Shown here: positions 56,882 through 63,638 of the stretch, piece by piece
Numbering within the stretch: the first letter of the stretch is position 1
How the letters are laid out: each line of letters opens with the position of its first letter
Assembly (NCBI RefSeq): GCF_902830275.1
Contig: NZ_CADESW010000010.1
Location: 62,001-126,000 of the forward strand
From: Burkholderia stagnalis
Lineage (GTDB): Bacteria; Pseudomonadota; Gammaproteobacteria; Burkholderiales; Burkholderiaceae
DNA: 64,000 nt
Direction of reading: 5' to 3'
Notes under the pieces: model-generated
Told to the model about the DNA's origin: nothing
Databases searched by the model: none
What the model saw: only the letters and a program-made list of their open reading frames with translations
Position numbers and translations under genes: made by a program

Positions 56882-58153
56882 ATGTCGCAGATCACACCAC
56901 ATAATGCTTTTACACCCGCAAAGGAAGTCAGGGATATCGACCGCTTCGCAGGTAGGCAGGCTACACTCGATGCGCTATCTAACGCTCTTCAATCCGAAGG
57001 CGCACAAATCGTCCTCTATGGCCAACGTGGCATTGGAAAATCATCCCTTTCTCGTGTACTGGCGCAAATCGCAACAGATGATCCAAATGCAATCGCCCGC
57101 CTATCCGAGCCCCCTCACAAAACGTTCGATTACCTTACCGTATCGATCACCTGCGACGATAGCATTACAAACGTCGAAAAACTTCTACTTAGAATCCTGA
57201 CCGACCAAAATGGGCTCTCCGAATGGATTCCTTTTAAGGTGGTCGAAAAGAAGACGAGCGGCAATATTGGCGGCGAATTGAGCGTAAAGATCATCAAACT
57301 CAGCGGAAAATCGGAGGATTCGATAACTGAGCGTCAGGTAGAAATTGAATCTGATGTTACCTCGACTTTTGTTAACGCGTGCAAAAATGTTGTTTCATCA
57401 AATATTGCCAGCGACGGCCTTTTACTTATCATTGATGAGTTCGATCGAATCAAGGAAAAATCAGGTGTCGCATCCCTCCTAAAATCGCTTGGCCCCGATA
57501 AAGTTACGTTTGCTTTCGTTGGCGTTGCCGCTGATATCAACGAACTAATCGCCGATCACGAATCAGTGGTTAGACAACTTTCCGATGGCGCCATCCCGGT
57601 GCCACCGATGGACACGCAAGAGCTGGCAGAGATAATTACAAGGGCAATGGCCTCACTTGACGACAAATACTCTTTCGACGCATCGGCCACCGACTGGATT
57701 ACCCGCATTGCACGAGGCCATCCATTTTATGTTCATCTTATCGGAAAACATGCCCTCCTTAAAGCAATTTCCCAAAAAGCCAGCTTAGTAACTGAGGACA
57801 TTGCAAAGGATGCCCTCGCAGAAATTGCCTTCAAAGGCTCGGCACCGGTCCAAGAGAATTTATACAAAAAATCTGTTGGGCATAGCTACGTTCGTGAGCA
57901 TATATTGAAAAAATTTGCGAACGTCGCCGCAGATGAAATTTACACAACAGATCTCTATGGCGAAATCTCTCGCGAGATAGGAATCGATCCGAGCGCAATT
58001 TCCGTTTATGTCGGCCAACTTGCAAGCGAAAAATACGGAGCCGTTATAGAAAAAATTCGAGAACGATACTATCAATTTCATGATAGCTTGTTCAAGGCCT
58101 ATGCGGCAGCTAGGCCATTCGAGAGAAAGAAAGGCGACAAAGAAGATGAGTAA
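56882..58153 (+). CDS. AAA/STAND-like ATPase, possible defence component
   Basis: A 423-residue P-loop ATPase of unknown role. Walker A is GQRGIGKSS (residues 47-55); Walker B is LLIIDEFD (Asp185, Glu186), with a sensor-like FAFVGVA strand after it. The order resembles ORC/Cdc6 and STAND-type ATPases: a clamp-like helical region follows (about 230-330), then a winged-helix-like C-terminus (DLYGEISREIGIDPSAISVYVGQL ... RYYQFHD). Codon use is much AT-richer than the chromosome, so it was acquired. It sits 334 bp before an equally AT-rich gene. ATG 56882 is first in frame, eleven bases after an AGAGG-like box. Confidence 0.75.
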   Translation: MSQITPHNAFTPAKEVRDIDRFAGRQATLDALSNALQSEGAQIVLYGQRGIGKSSLSRVLAQIATDDPNAIARLSEPPHKTFDYLTVSITCDDSITNVEKLLLRILTDQNGLSEWIPFKVVEKKTSGNIGGELSVKIIKLSGKSEDSITERQVEIESDVTSTFVNACKNVVSSNIASDGLLLIIDEFDRIKEKSGVASLLKSLGPDKVTFAFVGVAADINELIADHESVVRQLSDGAIPVPPMDTQELAEIITRAMASLDDKYSFDASATDWITRIARGHPFYVHLIGKHALLKAISQKASLVTEDIAKDALAEIAFKGSAPVQENLYKKSVGHSYVREHILKKFANVAADEIYTTDLYGEISREIGIDPSAISVYVGQLASEKYGAVIEKIRERYYQFHDSLFKAYAAARPFERKKGDKEDE

Positions 58154-58487
58154 ATATCTCGATATCATATGACCAAGCCGCTTCAACATCAATTTGCATT
58201 GCAATGCACGGTCAATAAAATAAATCCATAAATTTCAGCACCGAGCATTATGTTGTGCTCTCGAGTCCGCAACGTCCTGCGAATGCAAGTCCATGTTCGT
58301 CGCCGCTCGAGAGCCCCACATTGCCCCCCCTTTTGCTTAACGAGTGCGATGTGCAGAGTATCGCCTAGGGCAAACCCCATGAAGCAACCGTGTAGATTTT
58401 CAGCTATAACCCAACTGCAATACGCCCATACCCTCATGAGTAGATCACTCACGAATTTTACGCACATGGAATTCGGAGGACAAAATA
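58154..58487. other. Gap between the ATPase and helical-protein genes
   Basis: A 334-bp AT-rich stretch with no convincing gene. It includes ATCTCGATATCATAT (58155-58169), a partial palindrome, and a poly-C tract (about 58,325). The length is unusual for an operon and could hold a separate promoter or a small RNA. Overlapping open frames on both strands are short and featureless. Confidence 0.35.
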
Positions 58488-59612
58488 ATGAAAACCATTT
58501 ACCCAAGGAACGGTCATTTTACCTATCAAATCGATGAGAAATCATTCTCCGCTCAAGCGACGGCGGGCTCGGACCCTAGCATTATCTCCGCATTAGATAA
58601 ATTGACATGGGACAAAATTTTCGACGATGCCATAGAGGGAGCGTCGAGCGCCCTAGTAAAAACTGGATTGAGCATATTGTTCGGCCCAACGCCATGGGAA
58701 AGCAAGGTATCCGGCCAGCTGCAAACAATAATTGGACGACTTGACGATATTCTCGATGAAATCAGAGCACTTCGCACATATATAAGAGATGAGCAGCGCA
58801 AACAATATCGCGATGCATTACATGCACAACTCACTACGCACATTGCCACACTAACGTCATATATGGCGGGAATTCGCCAAGAAAGAAAACTAGAAGGAAA
58901 TCTTAAATACCTATTCTTGGATGCAGTCGAAAGCCTTACAGACGGAATCGGATATATCGCAAACCACAATGAAAGCGAGACAAACAGGCCAATAGGCATC
59001 CCTCTATTTGCCGCTGTAGAATCTGGCTTGGTTATGCTTATAGTTTGCCAAAGAATTCTTGACCTCCCAACAAGTACAACAAAGAAATTAATAGCGGATT
59101 ACACAAAAATATTTAAAATATGGGGAGATTCGCTCATCAACGACTGCCAGCCCATAATAAGCGCCATCAATTCCGAGTCAACATATTTGCGTGATTTTCC
59201 ACATCGTGGTGCGCTAGAGGCGGGCGGAGTTGGTGGATCAACGATCCGCTCTGCAATACAACCGACGGAATCTATTTGCTACGCAGTCATAGACGGCGGA
59301 TTAGATAAGCCATTTGTGCTTATTCGTGTCGAGGCTGAAGAGTATCCTAAGAGCGAAAGCCACCTCCCAACCTCCAGATTCCCTTTCCCTTATTCGTACA
59401 CTGGTGGACCTAATATCTTTGGCGAGACAACTTGGATTGTCGGCGGATTGACTGGCACGGCGGATCGTGCAACTCGAATGGTGCAAGATCTGAACAATCG
59501 CCGAAACGATCTCCTGGAAAACTTGGAACAGCTTCGCAAGGTACAATTAATGATTGACAGCATTGCGTCTGCCCCGGCTAGGTTAGCGCGACTCCTGAAG
59601 CACGAAGTGTGA
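58488..59612 (+). CDS. Helical protein of unknown function, possible membrane-active effector
   Basis: A 374-residue protein. Residues 38-66 (LDKLTWDKIFDDAIEGASSALVKTGLSILFG) contain a moderately hydrophobic helix. Residues 75-110 form an amphipathic coiled-coil-like segment (QLQTIIGRLDDILDEIRALRTYIRDEQRKQYRDA), and a second hydrophobic helix lies at about 176-195 (AVESGLVMLIVCQRILDL). The C-terminal third is beta-rich. This layout resembles helical pore-forming domains such as the first domain of insecticidal endotoxins, but no family is certain. Like its ATPase neighbour it is AT-rich. The two may work together as sensor and effector; this is a hypothesis. Confidence 0.65.
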   Translation: MKTIYPRNGHFTYQIDEKSFSAQATAGSDPSIISALDKLTWDKIFDDAIEGASSALVKTGLSILFGPTPWESKVSGQLQTIIGRLDDILDEIRALRTYIRDEQRKQYRDALHAQLTTHIATLTSYMAGIRQERKLEGNLKYLFLDAVESLTDGIGYIANHNESETNRPIGIPLFAAVESGLVMLIVCQRILDLPTSTTKKLIADYTKIFKIWGDSLINDCQPIISAINSESTYLRDFPHRGALEAGGVGGSTIRSAIQPTESICYAVIDGGLDKPFVLIRVEAEEYPKSESHLPTSRFPFPYSYTGGPNIFGETTWIVGGLTGTADRATRMVQDLNNRRNDLLENLEQLRKVQLMIDSIASAPARLARLLKHEV

Positions 59613-59804
59613 CTTTTGTGATGTCACGATTACATCAACGATGTTCGACAGATCTGCTGCCAACTCGCTGAGCCACTCAATGAGTGCTTGATTGTTTGCC
59701 GGACGCCTTAGTAATTCTTTCGGTCGCCACACAAATTTCCACACTATTCCCTGCTGCATTCGCAATGGTCGAGGCGGGCTCCAACAGCTGTATATTTCTA
59801 GCAT
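59583..59804 (-). CDS. Possible small gene at the right end of the island
   Basis: A 73-residue open frame (MLEIYSCWSPPRPLRMQQG ... QALIEWLSELAADLSNIVDVIVTSQKSH) overlapping the 3' end of the helical-protein gene. Its second half looks coding. Its ATG abuts the right flanking repeat exactly. A second minus-strand frame over the same bases (see 59677-59853) also looks protein-like in its first part, so this could be a frameshifted remnant of one gene cut by the island end. Confidence 0.35.
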   Translation of the reverse strand: MLEIYSCWSPPRPLRMQQGIVWKFVWRPKELLRRPANNQALIEWLSELAADLSNIVDVIVTSQKSHFVLQESR

Positions 59805-59853
59805 CTTTCGGGCACCCGAGGGATACGAACCCTACTTTGGGGGATTGGGACAT
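59677..59853 (-). pseudogene. rimO: Displaced rimO head fused to island DNA
   Basis: From ATG 59853 the frame encodes the first 16 residues of RimO ([16 protein letters not shown]), then switches at the repeat end to DARNIQLLEPASTIANAAGNSVEICVATERITKASG and stops after 58 codons. It is the rimO 5' end left on the other side of the island. If its ribosome-binding site still works, a short chimeric peptide would be made. The RimO part lacks all function. Confidence 0.6.
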
Positions 59854-59933
59854 CTGGAATGTTGGGGCGTGGCGGCAAAAAAGGAGAGTTTACAGCCATT
59901 TAGGGTTTGGCGAGGCAAAACTAGCGGGGGGCG
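59805..59933. repeat. Right copy of the island-flanking direct repeat
   Basis: Identical to 50125-50201 over its first 77 bp. It then continues with one indel (AAAAAA-GG versus AAAAA-C) and a few substitutions to about 59,933. Similarity goes on weakly into a remnant of the recombinase gene. Confidence 0.9.
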
Positions 59934-60045
59934 GTGGCATGCAGCGGCGGCCCGGGTAGGTCCGGCAATAAATGCAAATAACGCTTGATGCCGCCCTTTC
60001 ACTACGGGGCGTGCCAAGCCGCTGCGGGCCGAGGCGCAGCTCGCG
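59882..60045 (+). pseudogene. Decayed second copy of the recombinase 5' end
   Basis: One frame gives [19 protein letters not shown], then stop codons, then ITLDAALSLRG, all echoing the start of the island recombinase ([28 protein letters not shown]). At DNA level 59983-60010 matches 50323-50350 at 23 of 28 bases. After a deletion of about 130 bp, 60011-60045 matches 50481-50515 at 31 of 35. This is what remains of an older, related element at the same site. Confidence 0.7.
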
Positions 60046-60259
60046 AGGGCTGCGCATCGAAATCGTCGAACTTCACAAGCGCCATCGAATCGGGCCGCGC
60101 CCAGATGACGCAGGTGCGTAATCGGGTGTAATAGATCTACCGCATAAGTGGGACTACGCTTAGTGCGCGTGAATTTTGAAATGCCACGCTACCGGCTTAA
60201 ATCGCCGTGACAAACATGCCGGCCGTCCCAATATTCCGAGCAATCGAGAGAGGCACATC

Positions 60260-61207
60260 ATGAATGACAACAATCGGCTTGCTGACGAAGAAATCAACCA
60301 AGACACTTCCTCAGATACCGCCCAGGCATTGATTTATCCGTCATTGGCGGAATTCAATGGGAGACTATACCTGGCATACAAAGGCGCCGGTAGCAACAAC
60401 AACATTTACCTCACATCTTTCGACGGAAAAGGGTGGAACACGCCGAGAGCAGTCAAAAACGGCGCGTTCTGGACCACTCAGGCAGTTGCATTAGCGACAT
60501 TCAGCGGGAAGTTGTATATGGCGCACAAAGGCGGCATCGACAACAACAACATTTATTGCGCGGCATTCGACGGTTCGAACTGGGATCCCAAGGAACATAC
60601 CGTCCCCGGAGACAGCACTCGCCAACCGGTTGCATTGGTGACGTACGATGGAAGGCTGTACATGGCGCACAAGGGCCCCAACGACACACACATCTACTTC
60701 CATTCATTCGACGGGGCGAGCTGGAAATCGGGAGGGTATGTCGGCGTCCATGACGCCGAAACCACCCTGCCGGTTGCACTGGCGACATTCAATGCCAGGA
60801 TGTACCTGGCATACAAGGGTGTCGGCGACAACAGCATTTACTACACTTCATACGATCTCATCGGGAATAGCTGGGATCAACCGAAAAAAGTCAATGACCG
60901 GGACTGGACCAGCCAGCCGGTTGCATTAGCGTCATTCAACGGAAAGCTGTATATGGCGCACAAAGGTGGCGGCGCCGACAACCAGATTTATTACAACTCG
61001 TTCGACGGAAAAAATTGGGGTGTCGACAGCGGAGTTTCCGGCTCCCTAACCACCGAACCAGTCACATTGGCGGTATTCGACAAGAATTTATATTTGGCAT
61101 ACAAAGATGCCAGCAATACCAGCATTCATTACAAGTCATTCAACGGAGCCTCTTGGGGTACGCAGCAAACGGTCCCCAATGCGTCAACGACAGAGCAATT
61201 GCGCTGA
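60260..61207 (+). CDS. Six-repeat beta-propeller protein, possible lectin
   Basis: A 315-residue protein made almost wholly of six repeats of about 47 residues, each with the pattern PVALATFNGKLYMAHKG--DN-IYY-SFDG--W. The Asn/Asp pair, IYY and SFDG..W positions are highly regular. The design fits a beta-propeller similar to sugar-binding or sialidase-like bacterial lectins. There is no signal peptide (MNDNNRLADEEINQD), so it would be cytosolic or exported by another route. A short TTEQLR tail may close the ring with the N-terminal strand. It is AT-richer than the chromosome, so probably acquired. Function is unknown; lectin or toxin accessory are guesses. Confidence 0.78.
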   Translation: MNDNNRLADEEINQDTSSDTAQALIYPSLAEFNGRLYLAYKGAGSNNNIYLTSFDGKGWNTPRAVKNGAFWTTQAVALATFSGKLYMAHKGGIDNNNIYCAAFDGSNWDPKEHTVPGDSTRQPVALVTYDGRLYMAHKGPNDTHIYFHSFDGASWKSGGYVGVHDAETTLPVALATFNARMYLAYKGVGDNSIYYTSYDLIGNSWDQPKKVNDRDWTSQPVALASFNGKLYMAHKGGGADNQIYYNSFDGKNWGVDSGVSGSLTTEPVTLAVFDKNLYLAYKDASNTSIHYKSFNGASWGTQQTVPNASTTEQLR

Positions 61208-61690
61208 TCGTCGCCCGCTTGCGAGTCCGCACACGCGGTCAGTCACGCATACGGCCGATAGCTGCAGTTGGCTATCGGCCGACGCAATACGCGCGATCAG
61301 CGCAATCAAATTCAAGCCCTCCGCCTGGTCGAACATTGACGACCCTTAGATGCGGGTACGACGGCCCCGCACCAGGCGCGTGTCGACCGCGTCCTGCGAT
61401 CATTTCCAACACGCTTACTTTCCTGACGCACTGACGCCCCGATGCTGCAATCGGTGGCAAATTGGCCAGCAATTTGCACACCGTCGAGGCGCCGTCGACC
61501 TGATCACCGCCTTTGACAAAGCAAAGGATTTCCGAGCCTGATGGTATCGTGGCGCGAAGCGCGCACCGGACGACAGCCATTCGTCGCCGCATGCACCCGG
61601 CGATACGCCCCCCGCCTCCGAAGCACGAAAGCCGCCGCACGCGCGAACGAATTCGACCCAACCCCTCTCACCCGCCCAGCAACCATCGCC
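61208..61690. other. Spacer between the propeller gene and dhaK
   Basis: About 480 bp with no supported gene. It contains the hairpin at 61252-61281. GC content rises back to the chromosomal level from about 61,500, which is probably where resident DNA resumes. The dhaK promoter should lie near its end. Confidence 0.45.
61252..61281. other. Strong hairpin after the propeller gene
   Basis: CGGCCGATAGC and GCTATCGGCCG form a perfect 11-bp stem with an 8-base loop, 45 bp after the stop. There is no T run on either side, so simple rho-independent termination is unlikely. It could be a factor-dependent terminator or transcript-stabilising element. Confidence 0.5.
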
Positions 61691-61959
61691 ATGAAAAAAC
61701 TTGTCAACCGCCCGTCCGACGTCGTGCGCGAAATGCTCGAAGGCATCGCGCGGCAGTCGCCGCATCTCGCGATCCTCGGCGACGAGCACGTGCTCGTCCG
61801 CAAGGCGCTGCCCGAACCGTCGCAGCGTGCGGTCGCAGTCCTCTCCGGCGGCGGCAGCGGCCACGAGCCCGCGCACGGCGGCTACGTCGGCGACGGGATG
61901 CTGAGCGCGGCCGTCTGCGGCGAAGTGTTCACATCGCCGTCCACCGACGCCGTGCTGGC
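61691..61959 (+). pseudogene. dhaK: dhaK (dihydroxyacetone kinase subunit), 5' fragment
   Basis: Residues 1-90 (MKKLVNRPSDVVREMLEGIARQSP ... VLSGGGSGHEPAHGGYVGDGMLSAAVCGEVFTSPSTDAVL) are the N-terminal part of DhaK, with the GGGSGHEP motif. A working subunit is more than 300 residues. At 61,960 the reading frame enters unrelated DNA and stops after nine more codons. The break coincides with a Tn7-like end, so the gene was split by a transposon; the 3' part should lie beyond the window. Confidence 0.85.
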
Positions 61960-61980
61960 TATGGGCGTACAACAAAGTCT
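61960..61980. repeat. Tn7-like transposon end
   Basis: TATGGGCGTACAACAAAG at the dhaK break closely resembles the Tn7 end as I remember it (TGTGGGCGGACAATAAAG): 15 of 18 positions agree. Any 5-bp target duplication would be CTGGC (61955-61959). Internal TnsB sites are not obvious by eye. Confidence 0.65.
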
Positions 61981-62349
61981 GCGGTAAATGCTCGGTGAAG
62001 CGCTTATAGTAGACGGAATTGCATAGGCTCAACGCTCGCAATGTTTGCCGATTATCGTTACCGGCCGTCAAATCCCCTTCTTTCCGAGCCGCAAAGTATG
62101 CGCCTGCGGCTTCCGATGCGGGAACGAGAATACACGACATATCAGGTTGGAGGAAAATAGTCATGCGATGCAGCATTTCCCATACAAAGCACTGAATCGA
62201 CGCCAATCTCAAATTCTATCCTCAAGTCGACGTACGGAAGCAATTGTCGAATCCGATTTTTCCGTCCGACCACAAAACTTCGGATAGTTAATCCCCTCGT
62301 CATTACTTCTGGCCGCCAACCCCCGTTCGCTCCACATCCAGCCTGGCGA
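61981..62349. other. Transposon end region without a supported gene
   Basis: About 370 bp between the transposon end and the HEPN-like gene. It should hold TnsB-binding repeats, but I cannot define them. Open frames here are short and without features. Confidence 0.4.
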
Positions 62350-63201
62350 TTATTTGACCCTATTTATTACCTGCGACTGTATGTGCTCGACCACCGCCTT
62401 CATGCAATCCGAAATTCTCTGGACATAGTTTGGTGTAAATACATCAAGCCGCTGACCATTTCGGTCATAGCCATTTCGGTGAGCGCAGTCATTCCTAAAC
62501 TCCACCGACCTAAAAAGTTCGTCTCGAACTCCATCATCCGGCCAGATCCTCACGTCCAGCGATACCCTATACAGGAAATCCACTGTATCGAGACGATGAT
62601 ACACAATCCCCTTCAGGTGGGAGACAACACAATCCATCACGAAATTTGAATTTTCAAATATTTCTCTCAACGTAAAACTTGCATTCTTAAGTACCCTATC
62701 CCGAGTCAAGAGATTGGTGATCGCAATTTTGCTTTTCTTAACCTCACTTAATAATGTATCGCCTAGATACGCCTCGAAGGCACTCATCTGTTGCACGAAA
62801 ATCATGCGATTTACGATATCACCACCATCCTCCTCACCATGCACCAGCAATAAATCGTGCATTTGATGATACGAGTCGAGATAAATATCAAACGGGTTAA
62901 CTGGTATATCATCCCAGATCGCCCAAGATTTGGACTCGTGGCAACGCAATTCGCCGGCCTCGACATATGTTCTCGGATGATCTTGAAGCTCGACTACGCA
63001 AGTATCCGCCTTCAGATAAACATCTGCCTCGAACGACTTTCCGCAGTATCGGCACGCCAATTCCGCCGGTTGATCCCCGTCATAGAATTCCGATGGACAA
63101 TTCGTTCCGCAAGGAGACGGAATCCGAAGAATTATCGTGTCGGAACTGTGAGCTCCACAGCTAGGGCATTGAAAATGGGCGTAGGTTTCAAGTTGCTGCA
63201 A
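62350..63201 (-). CDS. Zinc-ribbon plus HEPN-like protein, transposon cargo
   Basis: A 283-residue protein. The N-terminus is a treble-clef/zinc-ribbon-like module with Cys12/Cys15 (QCPSCG), Cys31/Cys35 and Cys50/Cys53 (ACRYCGKSF). The C-terminal half is helical and contains SVEFRNDCAHRNGYD: R236-N-D-C-A-H241 is an Rx4H motif, the catalytic pattern of HEPN ribonucleases common in defence systems. The start is uncertain: the frame opens at a TGA and only a TTG (63201) is available near the zinc ribbon. It sits inside a Tn7-like element, where defence cargo is common. Role inferred, not shown. Confidence 0.65.
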   Translation of the reverse strand: MQQLETYAHFQCPSCGAHSSDTIILRIPSPCGTNCPSEFYDGDQPAELACRYCGKSFEADVYLKADTCVVELQDHPRTYVEAGELRCHESKSWAIWDDIPVNPFDIYLDSYHQMHDLLLVHGEEDGGDIVNRMIFVQQMSAFEAYLGDTLLSEVKKSKIAITNLLTRDRVLKNASFTLREIFENSNFVMDCVVSHLKGIVYHRLDTVDFLYRVSLDVRIWPDDGVRDELFRSVEFRNDCAHRNGYDRNGQRLDVFTPNYVQRISDCMKAVVEHIQSQVINRVK

Positions 63202-63234
63202 GATTGCCGATGTTCTTTGTGAGGATTGCGCCTT

Positions 63235-63390
63235 TCAACGCGAAATCGCATCCTTCGATGTGGAAGTAGTGCCACGTGGCGCTCGAAAAACACTTTCCGT
63301 ATTTACACCATCTCGTCCGCACTCGTCGTCCTTACAACCGATCCAGAGGAGACTGTCTTCGTATAGCCAATTGATAGCAGGATAGTTCAT
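63235..63390 (-). CDS. Possible short gene before the HEPN-like gene
   Basis: A 51-residue open frame (MNYPAINWLYEDSLLWIGCKDDECGRDG ... SKDAISR) that ends in a TGA. It is in the same frame as the HEPN-like gene, with no other stop between the two. Either the TGA is a mutation within one longer gene, or this is chance. Its ATG overlaps the stop of the upstream frame by ATGA. Confidence 0.28.
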   Translation of the reverse strand: MNYPAINWLYEDSLLWIGCKDDECGRDGVNTESVFRAPRGTTSTSKDAISR

Positions 63391-63620
63391 TTCGACGCTT
63401 CGGTAAACGACGCCCCCTGCAGCTTAAGACAGTCTTCCCAGGCTCCGACCGGAGATTCGGTGAAGATTGTGGACTCAATCGCACCAAACCATCGAAAAAT
63501 ATCTCCAGTAAAACCATAATATCTGCGCCACCGACGCTCCCGATGAAAATAGAAATATTTACATATCGAGTCAAGCGCAAGCCATGCCGAAAGGATGAAT
63601 TTTATATGCAAAGCGTTCAC
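63387..63620 (-). CDS. Possible small transposon gene
   Basis: A 77-residue open frame from GTG 63620, rich in aromatic residues (WLALDSICKYFYFHRERRWRRYYGFTGDIFRWFG). It is coupled by ATGA to the next frame. There is no clear ribosome-binding site and no family match, so it may be spurious. Confidence 0.28.
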   Translation of the reverse strand: MNALHIKFILSAWLALDSICKYFYFHRERRWRRYYGFTGDIFRWFGAIESTIFTESPVGAWEDCLKLQGASFTEASK

Positions 63621-63638
63621 CCTAAAAAATATAACTAA

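Larger units (their letters stand above)
50125..59881. mobile_element. Genomic island integrated at the 5' end of rimO
   Basis: The direct repeats (50125-50201 and 59805-59881, offset 9,680 bp) bracket DNA that differs from its surroundings: mixed GC content, a large serine recombinase next to the left repeat, phage-type genes, a toxin-antitoxin pair and AT-rich cargo. No tRNA gene is at the junction. The intact rimO on the left and a rimO head fragment on the right fit insertion into rimO codon ~16 with restoration of the gene. The recombinase may no longer be active (see its entry). Confidence 0.85.

Noticed and set aside
58250-58537. 95-codon frame between the ATPase and helical-protein genes
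   Set aside because: It overlaps the start of the helical-protein gene in another frame and shows no protein-like pattern.
59692-59988. 98-codon plus-strand frame through the right flanking repeat
   Set aside because: It is the reverse complement of the rimO head and its promoter region; the same frame exists at the left repeat.
61252-61281. Standard rho-independent terminator after the propeller gene
   Set aside because: The stem is perfect but neither side has a T run.
61415-62212. 265-codon minus-strand frame across the dhaK fragment and transposon junction
   Set aside because: Opposite to the clear dhaK coding sequence and spanning a junction between unrelated DNAs, so it cannot be an old gene.
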